In this document: piece by piece, positions 1-8,522 of the stretch
Numbering within the stretch: the first letter of the stretch is position 1
Layout: each line of letters opens with the position of its first letter
Origin: Verrucomicrobiota bacterium
GTDB taxonomy: Bacteria > Verrucomicrobiota > Verrucomicrobiia > Limisphaerales > UBA11320
Assembly: GCA_016199985.1 (NCBI GenBank)
Contig: JACQFQ010000008.1
Location: forward strand, 1-64,000
Direction of reading: 5' to 3'
DNA: 64,000 nucleotides
Made by a program: the position numbers and the translations under genes
The notes under the pieces: model-generated
Databases searched by the model: none
What the model saw: the letters and a program-made list of their open reading frames with translations, nothing else
What the model was told of the DNA's origin: nothing

Positions 1-1
1 A

Positions 2-139
2 TCAAGAAAACCGCCGCTGGAGAAGAAGACCAAAACGAAGAAGGAAGAAGAGTCTTCGCACGAAGTCTCGAAGAAGATCACCGGGAAGAAGACGGAATTT
101 CAAACCGCCAGCTTTCCGCCACTTTCATGCCGCCTGTGA
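2..139 (+). CDS. Possible C-terminal end of a Lys/Glu-rich protein (partial)
   Basis: An open frame enters from the left edge and stops with TGA at 137-139. Its 45 residues begin with a Lys/Glu-rich stretch (KKTKTKKEEE, then SKKITGKK), the kind of basic tail seen at the ends of many bacterial proteins. The last dozen residues lose this bias exactly where the reverse-strand beta-helix remnant begins, so the original C-terminus may have been replaced at a recombination junction near 110-145. No function can be assigned from the tail. It could also be non-coding. Confidence 0.3.
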   Translation, partial: SRKPPLEKKTKTKKEEESSHEVSKKITGKKTEFQTASFPPLSCRL

Positions 140-414
140 CAGTTCGTCGCACTCACAGTGAAGACCCCATTCAACAGCGGATCCGTAGCGCCCGTGATCT
201 GGACAACATCTCCAAGGGCATAGGCCTGTGTAGTATTCGCCGTAACATCCTGGCCTGAGATGCTCAAGCTGATAGATGCCTGGGTAGGGTTCAACTGTAA
301 GCTTGTGTTATAAGGGTCTTATGATGAACCTGTTCCAGATATTCCATCTGCACGGTTAGCCAGCCACACATCAATTCGCGGGGGATCCAGGAGTAGAGCA
401 TCAAGGAGAGACAT
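100..414 (-). pseudogene. Decayed, truncated copy of the beta-helix surface protein gene
   Basis: The minus-strand frame from ATG 414 begins MSLLDALLLDPPRIDVWLAN and matches the N-terminus of the 884-aa protein encoded at 1548-4202, including the SGTG..DP motif. It is cut by an in-frame TAA at 321-319 (codon 32). After the stop the same frame keeps matching the paralog: DPYN, then an insert domain with GDVVQITG and LLNGVFTVS. Similarity ends near 150, so only about the first 85 codons survive. The start lies 9 bases after the stop of the 424-1551 gene, which fits a former tandem array. TAA recoding is unlikely, because the rest of the gene is also missing. Confidence 0.75.
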
Positions 415-423
415 GGTGAGTGA

Positions 424-1551
424 TCATTGTGTATCGCCATCAGGCACTGAGAGCGCTTCATCCGACTGTAAGGACGGCAGGCCAGGCTGTCCGGGAGGAA
501 TGAAAAGGCGGAAGAACTGCTGCTTCTTGAGGTCGGCCAGTGGGATGAAAATGCCTCTGCGGATACCGTCATCGCCAATCACGCCCTGATAATCAACCCA
601 ACCACTTGTCGGAGGGCTTTGTGTGGTTAACTGCAATTTGGCACTCTTGGGCTGCACGAACCAATCCAAACCCAACCCAGGTTCGGGCTGACTTGCAGAG
701 AAATACGTTGCTCGGATCACTGGTGGATAGGGGACGAAGTGAAACTGAGTCACAAGCCCGGCTGAATCGATGGTCTCCGCGTTGGTGGCATTAAGCCCGG
801 CCCCAACCATCCGCGACATGGAGTCTCCGAAAGTGCTGACAATCTCGGTGTCCATTAGATCCACCAGAAAGTTTTGCCTTGTTAAGGTTCCCTTCGGAAT
901 GCGCATGTCCAGGAGGAGGTTCCCTTTGTGCGGATCATAGAAGAAGGGAGCTTGGAGGAAAAGGTGAGCTCTCCAGTCCGTGGCTTTAGGGCGAGAGTCG
1001 CAGGGACCATTGTCTCCTAAGACTAGAAAGAGCTCATTGCTGAACACGGTGATCTGGTCTGGTCCGAGATTGTCAGCGAACCTTGGGCTAAGCCCGTCCA
1101 CAGCCTTCTGTGTCGTGGAAATGGTTAGGAAGATTGCCGCATTGTTCGAGAAGATGACCGCATTCCTGGAGCCACAGCCAGATCGAAATTCGATATAGGA
1201 CAACAGTGCTCCGCCGGGGGGGAGGCTTGAGAACTGGGAAGCATCGTATATCTGCTGATAACGCGAGTCACCTCTGACCGCGACCATATTTGTACCATAA
1301 TAGTTAAAAGGAAGGTTTGAATGCTCTTTGGATGAGTTGGTGTTGTAGCCGTTGGGCACGGGTATGTGATACGCCGTCAGAGATGCTCCTATGACCAAGA
1401 CAGGCATGAACAAGACGGAGACCAGGGCCCAAGCTATCTTCTGCAGTGCGGAGATGAGTGATGCTATCGTTACGGTGCCATGCCGACACGAGGGTATGAT
1501 CTGGTGTGATCTCAAACTCATCCCTTGTGTGGCGAAGAGGATTAGTTTCAT
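424..1551 (-). CDS. Secreted or membrane-anchored protein with FFRL-type C-terminal module
   Basis: This 375-aa protein is of unknown function. The start at 1551 is chosen because its ATG overlaps the TGA of the upstream beta-helix gene (ATGA at 1548-1551), which suggests translational coupling. The N-terminus is long (about 35 residues) before a hydrophobic segment, IAWALVSVLFMPVLVIGASL, that could be an uncleaved anchor or signal peptide. The middle has the SSLPPGGALLSYIEFR pattern seen in other large secreted verrucomicrobial proteins. Residues about 310-360 form the C-terminal module shared with three other secreted proteins here (SGWVDYQGV, ending QQFFRL). It probably works at the surface with its coupled neighbour. 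Base composition is less G+C-rich than the rest of the window. Confidence 0.8.
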   Translation of the reverse strand: MKLILFATQGMSLRSHQIIPSCRHGTVTIASLISALQKIAWALVSVLFMPVLVIGASLTAYHIPVPNGYNTNSSKEHSNLPFNYYGTNMVAVRGDSRYQQIYDASQFSSLPPGGALLSYIEFRSGCGSRNAVIFSNNAAIFLTISTTQKAVDGLSPRFADNLGPDQITVFSNELFLVLGDNGPCDSRPKATDWRAHLFLQAPFFYDPHKGNLLLDMRIPKGTLTRQNFLVDLMDTEIVSTFGDSMSRMVGAGLNATNAETIDSAGLVTQFHFVPYPPVIRATYFSASQPEPGLGLDWFVQPKSAKLQLTTQSPPTSGWVDYQGVIGDDGIRRGIFIPLADLKKQQFFRLFIPPGQPGLPSLQSDEALSVPDGDTQ

Positions 1552-4202
1552 AACAGGGCCAAAGCTAATGCATCCTCGATATCGGTCGTCAACTCGGGCT
1601 GCCGGAGAGAGGTTCCTTGGAGCCATGCTGGCACCAAGGCTCCAGACGGAGTGCGGTTATTGAAGCAGTAGACGGTGCCGGATTTCTGATGGCGAATCGG
1701 AGTTTCCGGGAAAGAACCAAAGTCAGTTCCCACCAGATTCGCTGTCACGGATGCCTTCTCCACAACCGTCAAAGAAACCGCACTTTCATTCGCCGGATTT
1801 CCGACCGGAGTCGTACCAGCTGGTGTCGAAGCGTAGCCGACGATGTTGTTCGCGATCACAACATTGCGAAAACGCCAAAACTTCCGCGGCGCTGTTGGCC
1901 AGCCCGGGTCGAGGTATCTGATCGGTATCTCCCCAAGGAGGATGATCGCATCGCTGGTAGCTCCTCCGGAATTCAGCGCAGGAAGGATCTCAATCCTGTT
2001 GTTTTCGAAAACAAAGTTCGTTGTCTCCCAAAGCCGTTCGTACGTGGTAGGCGAAGCGGCATCGGGATCACCGTTTGAAAGCGGCACTGAATCTAGATTG
2101 ATCGTGAATTGGGTCCCTGCAGCATCAGGAATTGATACAACTTTGAAAGAGCGGTCGTACAATACCAAGTCGGTGGTACCGTTCTTGGCATCCTGGATCA
2201 ACACCCCCTGACCAACACTAAGGTAATGTGGTAGACCCGATGTGGTTTGGAATGTGACGGTGGTGCTTCCTGAAGGCCTTCCCAAGAAAGTAATCCGCGG
2301 ACGGGGCGGACCAGGAGGATTTTGCAGGTCCGGCTGCTCTAGATCCTGATAAGTCCCTACTCGAACCCGCGAGTATCGATTGTTTCTCACGATCAGATCC
2401 TTGGCCCCGTATGTGTCCAGATAAGGCCCCCCGCGCGTGCAATTGCGGATAGTGTTACCTTCAATGATGTTCGCTCCTCCCACTCCCTGAAACAGCGCCC
2501 CAATTTTCGCTAGTGAATAGTCGATGTGCGCGGGATCCAGGGCGGGAGGAACGCTATAACCCGTGTAATCTCTCCAGCACTTGAAGGATTTGGCACTGAT
2601 CCATTGGCTCACATACCAAGCTCCGTTGATCCTAAGAGTGCCTAGGACAGTGCTCTGAACCAAAGAGATCAAAGCGACGCTTCCTTGCAGAGCGCCAGGA
2701 TCCGGAAGTGGATCCGGCGATGGGACCAGAAAGTGAGGTGAATCCGTAACGACAGTCACTTCCCATATATTGGTGCCCGGACGCTGCGTCAGCACTGAGA
2801 GATCCGTGACCCGCACATAGTCACTTGGAAATCGCCCTACCCAGGCGCCTACCGGTGGAGTGACAGGGGTGGGGCTGGTGGGGGTACTCGGCACCTTGAT
2901 CTCATACGTAAACTGGTCCGTCGCGGACACAGTCTTCACCAAAAAGGAACCATTGTAGATGTTGTTGTATCCATCCATCGGCGCGCCCGTAACCAGCACA
3001 CCGCTGATCCGCGCGTAGTCGTTCACCACCAGTCCGTGAGGGCCTGCTGTGGCGATTGTGGCCGTCACGAGCTTATCATCCTGGACGGCGCTGATGGAGA
3101 TGATCGAACTTGGATTCAGCTGGAAGTCACAGTCTAGATAGCACCGCCTGACAGCTGTAGATCGGAAAGGGATTGGAAGAGTGCCATTGGTCTGCCCAGG
3201 TTTTCCGGTCTCGGAGCCTGCGGTGTTAATCAGCGTGGTCTCGGCCACATTGTTCAGCCCAGGCTGCTCTACGATGCAATCCTCGACCACAGAGTTGTTG
3301 CACTCATAGCGTCCGCCATTGTTCGCGTAACTGGAGCCGCCCACATTAAAGACAAAGCATTCGGGGGATCGTGACTCTATGCCACCTTGTACGTAGGCTC
3401 CTTGCCGACCAAACCGCATTGCTCGGAGTCTTCTCAAGATGGTGTTGCTGCCGCGCAAAGACACGGCTCCACAGGTCAACTGCTGAGAGAACTGCCCGGC
3501 AATATTCACGTCGATCGTAAAATCGGAGGCCTCAAACCCATCCGAAACATCTGACTGATAAAGCAAATCGGGACATCCGATCACGTGGTAGTGCTGATGG
3601 CGATAGGATGCTCCCGCCAGTTGAAGGGTTGTCACACGCATTCCCGCACCTCGGAGTTTCAGGCCGGTGAAAGGCTTGAAGCTAATCGAGTCGCGGTAAT
3701 AGTACTGGTAGCCCTTCGTTTGAAAGAGCCCGGGCCCCAAATGCACTGTGACTGGGACAGTCTTCGGCAGGGCACGCATCACCTCGTCAAAAAGGTACGG
3801 ATCAAGGCGACACGTAGGTGATGCCGCATAGCTTCCTGTGGGAAGTGGCGGAGCCTCATTCTGGCCGCCCGCATATTGGACAAAGTAGCTGAAGGTTCCC
3901 ATGCCAGTGGAGGTGACAAAAAAACTTCCGTTGAGCAGTTCCCCATTCACTCCTGTGAAGCTCGACATTTGGATGATGTCGTTGGTCTGGAAGGGCTGAG
4001 TTGGGCTCGGTGTGATCGTGACGGTGTACCCGTTGGCAACGCTCGTGATGGAAACGGCCGTGACCGAATACACTGGAGAATTCCTCAACCCGCCGTTCCA
4101 CGGATCGTCCTGGGTGCCCGATCCCTTGGCATTATCGCTGCGAATCGCGATGTAAATTTCTAGCGGGGCGGGGTCCAGGAGGAGTGCGTCGGTCAGGGAC
4201 AT
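1548..4202 (-). CDS. Right-handed beta-helix surface protein with four FCCH-like inserts
   Basis: This 884-aa protein starts MSLTDALLLDP and has the motif SGTQDDPW close to the N-terminus, a signature I associate with verrucomicrobial parallel beta-helix proteins. Asn-rich, evenly spaced strands (NNVVIANNI, VRNNRYSRV, FENNRIEI) support a pectate-lyase-like helix. The helix is interrupted by about four similar beta-rich inserts, at roughly residues 45-110, 370-455, 465-560 and 635-710. Each has the pattern of a hydrophobic strand, then NDIIQM/NDYARI/GQGVLI, then NGSFFV/NGSFLV/DRSFKV, resembling E1 FCCH-type or phage-tail modules. No classical signal peptide is visible. AAGGAGG lies 5 bases before the ATG. 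It is first in a coupled pair with the 424-1551 gene and has a decayed paralog downstream. Likely an adhesin or glycan-binding or cleaving protein. Confidence 0.85.
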   Translation of the reverse strand: MSLTDALLLDPAPLEIYIAIRSDNAKGSGTQDDPWNGGLRNSPVYSVTAVSITSVANGYTVTITPSPTQPFQTNDIIQMSSFTGVNGELLNGSFFVTSTGMGTFSYFVQYAGGQNEAPPLPTGSYAASPTCRLDPYLFDEVMRALPKTVPVTVHLGPGLFQTKGYQYYYRDSISFKPFTGLKLRGAGMRVTTLQLAGASYRHQHYHVIGCPDLLYQSDVSDGFEASDFTIDVNIAGQFSQQLTCGAVSLRGSNTILRRLRAMRFGRQGAYVQGGIESRSPECFVFNVGGSSYANNGGRYECNNSVVEDCIVEQPGLNNVAETTLINTAGSETGKPGQTNGTLPIPFRSTAVRRCYLDCDFQLNPSSIISISAVQDDKLVTATIATAGPHGLVVNDYARISGVLVTGAPMDGYNNIYNGSFLVKTVSATDQFTYEIKVPSTPTSPTPVTPPVGAWVGRFPSDYVRVTDLSVLTQRPGTNIWEVTVVTDSPHFLVPSPDPLPDPGALQGSVALISLVQSTVLGTLRINGAWYVSQWISAKSFKCWRDYTGYSVPPALDPAHIDYSLAKIGALFQGVGGANIIEGNTIRNCTRGGPYLDTYGAKDLIVRNNRYSRVRVGTYQDLEQPDLQNPPGPPRPRITFLGRPSGSTTVTFQTTSGLPHYLSVGQGVLIQDAKNGTTDLVLYDRSFKVVSIPDAAGTQFTINLDSVPLSNGDPDAASPTTYERLWETTNFVFENNRIEILPALNSGGATSDAIILLGEIPIRYLDPGWPTAPRKFWRFRNVVIANNIVGYASTPAGTTPVGNPANESAVSLTVVEKASVTANLVGTDFGSFPETPIRHQKSGTVYCFNNRTPSGALVPAWLQGTSLRQPELTTDIEDALALALL

Positions 4203-4856
4203 GTTTCCTCCTTGCGTGCAGCAGAACTGGAAAGGTGATCAGGGGATACGAGCAAGACCGATGGGTACATTTGTCGCGCAGTGGAAACCTGCGCGTTCCT
4301 TTTCGTTCCTTGCCGACGATTGAGCGTCGACTTCTCCCAATGGCTTCTCTCCACCATAAGACCCACCCTCAAGCGATCTTTTTCCGACGATTGGTATTGG
4401 CCTCTTGAGGTATTGGCCTCTTGAGGTATTGGCCTCTTGAGGTATTGGCCTCTTGAGGTATTGGCCTCTTGAGGTATTGGCCTCTTGAGGTATTGGCCTC
4501 TTGAGGTATTGGCCTCTTGAGGTATTGGCCTCGAAAAAGCGCAACAAGATTTTCAAGAAGTTTTCCCCAGCAGCCTGTTGGACTTGTCCCCACGGGACGT
4601 GAGTCCGGCTGTGGAGCGCGTTCATGCTCAGCAATCGCTTGGGAATTGCCGTGGCCGGTGGGCCTGAAGCAGGAGCTTCAACACGACGTCCATCCGCCGG
4701 GACCGTCAGCGAGGGCGCGAAAATGCGCGCTCGCAAGCGCCGAGGCGAAGGCAGTGGGTGGGTTCTCACGGCGTTCCATTGAGTCTGCCTTGAAGAGTGA
4801 GGCGTCGAGGGGATCGACGCTGATAGTTGCTTTTGCTTTCCCTGGAACCAGGGGGC
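4203..4856. other. Gene-free interval holding the tandem repeat array
   Basis: About 650 bases separate the beta-helix gene from the glycosyltransferase. The only clear structures are the 16-bp array (4391-4532) and a short perfect inverted repeat, CCCTGG-AA-CCAGGG (4840-4853), just after the glycosyltransferase stop. Open frames across the array exist on the minus strand only because the repeat contains no stop in any frame. No tRNA or conserved coding frame was seen. Confidence 0.6.
4391..4532. repeat. 16-bp tandem repeat, nine TATTGGCCTC cores
   Basis: The unit GAGGTATTGGCCTCTT is repeated head to tail with no spacers. The core TATTGGCCTC occurs at 4395, 4411, 4427, 4443, 4459, 4475, 4491, 4507 and 4523, an exact period of 16. 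The copies look identical. On the minus strand each unit reads GAGG-CCAATA-CCTC followed by AA, so each could fold as a small 4-bp hairpin. The array ends about 190 bases upstream of the beta-helix start codon and may sit in its leader. Confidence 0.95.
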
Positions 4857-5594
4857 TCAGGGCTGCGGGGGGATGGAGGTGATCGACGATTGCTTGCGAA
4901 AGCGGCGACGCTGGTACCAAGCGACGGCGAGGAGGTCCGCGATGCCTCGCCACACGCGATTCCACACGCCGTACTTCGACACGCCGGCGACGCGGGGGCG
5001 ATGGTTCACGGGCGTCTCCAATGTCCTGAATCCGCCGCCGTGCACGAGCACCGGGAGGAAGCGATGGAGTCCATTGAACCCGAACACGCCGTCGAGCGCC
5101 TTCCGATCGAACACCCGGACCGCGCAGCCTGTGTCCGCAAAATCCACGCCCAGCGCCGAGCGTCTCGCCCAGCGCGCGACCCGGGACGACAGCCGGCGCA
5201 CGCGGTTGTCCTGGCGCGACACCCGCTTGCCGCAGATGAAGTCGTAGTCGCGCAGCTTCTCGATCATGGCGACCAAATCCGCCGGATCATTCTGCCGGTC
5301 GCCGTCGAGCGTCGCGATCCACCGGCTGTCGGTGTGGGAGAATCCCGTCCAAAGAGCGGCGCTTTGTCCGGCGTTGCGGCCGTGGCGAAGTCCGTGGACG
5401 CGCGGATCCAGGGCCCGCGCCGCCTCAATCCTCGACCAGGTGCGGTCCCGGCTCGCGTCGTCCACAAACACGATTTGGAAGGCGAGGGTCTGGCGCTCGA
5501 GGGCCTGGCTGATTTCCGCGGCGAGCGGAAGGATGTTGTCCTCCTCGTCGAACACCGGCACCACGACGCAGAGCTGAGCGGCGGGCAGGGTCAC
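4857..5594 (-). CDS. GT2 family glycosyltransferase (polyprenyl-phosphate hexose synthase type)
   Basis: A 245-aa family 2 glycosyltransferase of the dolichol-phosphate mannosyltransferase/ArnC type, which moves a sugar from a nucleotide donor to a lipid phosphate at the inner membrane face. The N-terminus has the nucleotide-binding start VVVPVFDEEDNI, FVDDASRD follows, and the metal-binding TLDGDRQNDP is near residue 95. NHRPRVAGVSKYG near residue 210 is typical of the C-terminal catalytic part. There are no C-terminal membrane helices, so it is the short soluble form. The GTG start at 5594 overlaps the stop of the aldo/keto reductase gene (GTGA), so the two are cotranscribed. Confidence 0.9.
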   Translation of the reverse strand: MTLPAAQLCVVVPVFDEEDNILPLAAEISQALERQTLAFQIVFVDDASRDRTWSRIEAARALDPRVHGLRHGRNAGQSAALWTGFSHTDSRWIATLDGDRQNDPADLVAMIEKLRDYDFICGKRVSRQDNRVRRLSSRVARWARRSALGVDFADTGCAVRVFDRKALDGVFGFNGLHRFLPVLVHGGGFRTLETPVNHRPRVAGVSKYGVWNRVWRGIADLLAVAWYQRRRFRKQSSITSIPPQP

Positions 5595-6526
5595 AGATTG
5601 TTCTCCAACCCTCCGAGCCAGGATTGATTGAGGATCGGCTTGAGCACGCCTTGCACTTCCGCCAGGAGGCCCTCGTCGATCGGCTCTTCAATCCACTTCG
5701 CGGCGCTCTTCAGTTTCTTCGCGCTGGACGTGCCGACGAGAGTGGTCGCGATTTCCAAGTGCGACACCGCGAACTGCAGAGCGAGCTTCGCGAGATCCTT
5801 TTTACGCTTCTTGCAGTGTTCGACGGCCCGGGCGCAGACGTCGCGATAGTTCGCGGGCGCCGGATGCCACGCTGGCGGCCCTTTGTCGGTGAGCAGTCCC
5901 ATCGCGAACGGCGACGCGTTGATGATGCCGACTTTCTTCCCCTTCAGGTACGACACCAGGCGAACGAGCGTGATATCGCTGAGGCAGTACCGGCAGTAGG
6001 ATTGCACAGTGTCGAGACGCGCCTTCGTGGACACGAGCTTGAGGATCTCGAGGGGGAACGCGGTGATGCCGATGTGCCTGACCTTGCCCGTGGTCTTCAA
6101 TCGCTCCAGAGCGGGCAGGGTTTCCTCCAGCAGCTGGTCCAGCGGGGCGAACTCCACGTCGTGCGCCTGGATGAGATCGATGTGGGAGAGCCTGAGTCGC
6201 TTGAGGCTTTCATCGACGCTCGCCACCACCCGCGCCGCCGAGAAATCGAAATCCCGGGGAGCGGATCCGTAGCGACCGACCTTCGTCGCGATGAAAAACT
6301 TTTCGCGGCCAATCCCTTTGAGCGCGCGGCCGACGATCGTCTCCGCCCGGGTGGATCCGTAGAAGGGGGCGACATCGATGAGATTGATGCCGAGGTCGAT
6401 CGCCGCCTGCACCGTTTGGATCGCGGCCTTCTCGTCCACCGATCCAAAGGCGCCTCCCAGCGGCGACGCGCCGAGCCCGAGAATCGAGGTCTTCCAGCCG
6501 GTTTTTCCGAGAGGGCGGTATTTCAT
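5591..6526 (-). CDS. Aldo/keto reductase, L-galactose/L-fucose dehydrogenase-like
   Basis: A 311-aa aldo/keto reductase with the full catalytic tetrad: Asp51 and Tyr56 (NLIDVAPFYG), Lys82 (ATKVGRYG) and His122 (IQAHDVEF). The opening MKYRPLGKTG and the motif STRAE after the Tyr resemble the L-galactose/D-threo-aldose dehydrogenase subgroup, which oxidises a sugar with NAD(P)+ to the lactone. The gene is followed by the glycosyltransferase with a 4-base overlap and lies 87 bases after the ROK gene. This context supports a role in sugar metabolism. The exact substrate cannot be read from the sequence. Confidence 0.9.
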   Translation of the reverse strand: MKYRPLGKTGWKTSILGLGASPLGGAFGSVDEKAAIQTVQAAIDLGINLIDVAPFYGSTRAETIVGRALKGIGREKFFIATKVGRYGSAPRDFDFSAARVVASVDESLKRLRLSHIDLIQAHDVEFAPLDQLLEETLPALERLKTTGKVRHIGITAFPLEILKLVSTKARLDTVQSYCRYCLSDITLVRLVSYLKGKKVGIINASPFAMGLLTDKGPPAWHPAPANYRDVCARAVEHCKKRKKDLAKLALQFAVSHLEIATTLVGTSSAKKLKSAAKWIEEPIDEGLLAEVQGVLKPILNQSWLGGLENNL

Positions 6527-6613
6527 GAAACGCGAGTCTTAATTGCCAAGGAACCGAGGCGCTGCACAATACAAAACGCCTCGGTGTCGTGAGAATGGAG
6601 GCAAACCCTCGGC

Positions 6614-7531
6614 TCAGCGGTCTTCAAAGGGCTGCATTCCTCTCCAGGCCGCGCCGAGCGCGCCGGCGAACTCCCCCAGCTCCGCGGGAAGAATCAGAAC
6701 TTCGCGACCCCCCGGCCGCCATTCCATCCGACGGACCATTTCCGTCAGCGGGACGAACAGGGCGTCCCCCGACCGCGCGATTCCTCCGCCGACGATCACC
6801 GCCGCGGGATCGAGGATGTTGATGTACGACGCGATGGCGGCCGCGAGCTTTCGGACGGCGCCGAGCCAGACGCGGGTTGCCTCGGCGTCGCCCGCGAGAT
6901 GCGACTCCACGAGATCGTGAGTGGTGGAGAACCGGCCGCCGGTTCTCTCCTCGATCGTGCAGTTCCCGATCGCGAGCTCCAAACTTCCTGGCGTGCCGCA
7001 GATGTCGGGCGGCGCGTCGGGGTCCAGCGAGGCGTGGCCCAGATGACCCGCGCGTCCGATCTCGCCCCGAAGCAGGCGCCCGTCCACCATCGCCGCGCCT
7101 CCCACGCCGGTGCCCAGCGTGATCAGGATCACGTTCCTCAAACCGCGTGCCGCTCCCTTCCACGCCTCGCCCAGCAGCGCCGCGTGGGCGTCGTTGAGCA
7201 CGGGGATCGCCACCGGCGAACGCAGATGGCTCGTCCAATCCAGGCCTTCCAATCCCCCGAGCCGTCCCGGCATGAACGCGATGCTTCGGCCGTCGCGCGA
7301 CGCCAGACCGGGCGCCGCGAGGCCGATTGTCCGGGGAAACCCGCCCAGCTCGGCTGAAACGCCCTCCACGAGCTCCACGATCCGCCCGGCCCAGTCGCGA
7401 TCCGCCAACGCGTCGAACTCCAGTTGTCGGCGCAGCAGCACCTCGCCGGTGTCGCTCACCGCGACGCTCTTGACGCTCGAGCCCCCCAGGTCGATCCCCA
7501 TGGAGCAGGCGCCGCGCTTTCGATCACTCAT
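6614..7531 (-). CDS. ROK family sugar kinase-like protein with degenerate zinc motif
   Basis: A 305-aa ROK protein, the family of glucokinases and NagC-type regulators. It has the phosphate-binding start GIDLGGSSVKSVAV, the sugar-binding Asn-Asp (VLNDAHAAL) and the second phosphate loop LITLGTGVGGA. No HTH precedes the ATPase, so a kinase is more likely than a repressor. The ROK zinc motif CxCGxxGCxE is replaced by DICGTPGSLE (residues 176-185): two of three Cys are lost. The start at 7531 is chosen because GGAGGG lies 8 bases upstream; a longer frame to 7564 has no support. It overlaps the SDR gene by 8 bases. Confidence 0.9.
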   Translation of the reverse strand: MSDRKRGACSMGIDLGGSSVKSVAVSDTGEVLLRRQLEFDALADRDWAGRIVELVEGVSAELGGFPRTIGLAAPGLASRDGRSIAFMPGRLGGLEGLDWTSHLRSPVAIPVLNDAHAALLGEAWKGAARGLRNVILITLGTGVGGAAMVDGRLLRGEIGRAGHLGHASLDPDAPPDICGTPGSLELAIGNCTIEERTGGRFSTTHDLVESHLAGDAEATRVWLGAVRKLAAAIASYINILDPAAVIVGGGIARSGDALFVPLTEMVRRMEWRPGGREVLILPAELGEFAGALGAAWRGMQPFEDR

Positions 7532-8318
7532 GGTATTGGCCCTCCGAGACGCACCAGCCTCCATCGACGGCGAGCACCTGCCCTGTGACGAATCGCGATT
7601 GGTCCGACATCAGGTAAACGGCGGCCGCGTCCAGATCCTGGGGGGTTCCGATGCGTCCTCCGTCCAGCGGTTGCTTCGTGGCGATGTATTCCATAATCGC
7701 TTCGTTGGTTTGCGCGCGTTCTGACATGGGCGTAGCCACCAGCGCCGGCGCGATCACATTGAAGCGGATGTTCCGCGACGCGTAACAGGCGGCCGAGGAG
7801 CGGGTGAGCCCGATGATCGCGGCCTTCGCCGCGGCATAGGCGTGAGTTCCGAAGAATATGGGGGAGGGTGAAAAGCCGAGAACGGAAGCCATGTTGAGAA
7901 CGACGCCCGCCGATTTTTGCTGGAGGAATTGGCGCGTCGCGGCGCGGTTGGAGTAGAACAGGCTCGTGAGGTTGAGTTGGAGAACCGCGGACCAGCCGGC
8001 GTCCGTGATTTCATCCAGCGGCCCGTCGCCCATGCGCCGTCCACTGCCTCCGGCCACATGGTAGAGTCCGTCGAACCGATGGAATCGGTCGAGGGCCGAC
8101 TGGATGGCGAGCGGCGCGGTGTTGGGCTCCGTGGCGTCGCCGACGAGGGCTTGGGCCCCGTCGCCCAAAGCCTCCGCCGCGCGGGCCGCGCTCTCGGGGT
8201 TGCGTCCGACCACGACCACCCGCGCGCCCTCGGCCACGAACGCCCGCGCCGCGGACAGGCCGAGGCCCGTGGTCCCGCCCATCACCACCAAAACGCGATC
8301 CGCAAGCGTCAATGACAT
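7524..8318 (-). CDS. SDR family NAD(P)-dependent oxidoreductase
   Basis: A 264-aa classical short-chain dehydrogenase. The cofactor loop is GGTTGLGL (residues 14-21), with a typical VVGRN after strand 2. Catalytic residues are Asn116 (LQLNLTS), Ser145 (NMASVLG), Tyr161 and Lys165 (YAAAK). The C-terminus VTGQVLAVDGGW is the usual Rossmann closing motif. It is first in a minus-strand set with the ROK protein, the aldo/keto reductase and the glycosyltransferase, which suggests a sugar or sugar-derivative substrate, but the sequence does not identify it. Confidence 0.92.
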   Translation of the reverse strand: MSLTLADRVLVVMGGTTGLGLSAARAFVAEGARVVVVGRNPESAARAAEALGDGAQALVGDATEPNTAPLAIQSALDRFHRFDGLYHVAGGSGRRMGDGPLDEITDAGWSAVLQLNLTSLFYSNRAATRQFLQQKSAGVVLNMASVLGFSPSPIFFGTHAYAAAKAAIIGLTRSSAACYASRNIRFNVIAPALVATPMSERAQTNEAIMEYIATKQPLDGGRIGTPQDLDAAAVYLMSDQSRFVTGQVLAVDGGWCVSEGQYHE

Positions 8319-8522
8319 GCGCGCGACCCTACCCGGAGCCCTGGGGCTCGATCAAAACAACTTTGGATTGCCGAGCGATGGCGCAGCCGGGCGCTCCGCA
8401 CGGCCGATTCCGCGCTCGTGCGTGCGCATGGACTTGAAGGGGTCAAGCTTCGCGGTATACCGTCGATTATCCGGATGCGATCCGGTGAGACCGGGCCTCG
8501 AAACCCTCGATCTGAAACCCTC

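Noticed and set aside
319..321. Recoding of the TAA (selenocysteine, pyrrolysine or readthrough)
   Set aside because: Stop recoding of TAA is rare and the gene also lacks most of its 3' part, so decay is simpler.
4391..4532. CRISPR array
   Set aside because: There are no spacers between the units, and no cas genes are nearby.
4239..4769. Open frame with EANTSRGQYLKRPIP repeats
   Set aside because: The repeat peptide is just the 16-bp array read through; there is no unique flanking domain and no start signal.
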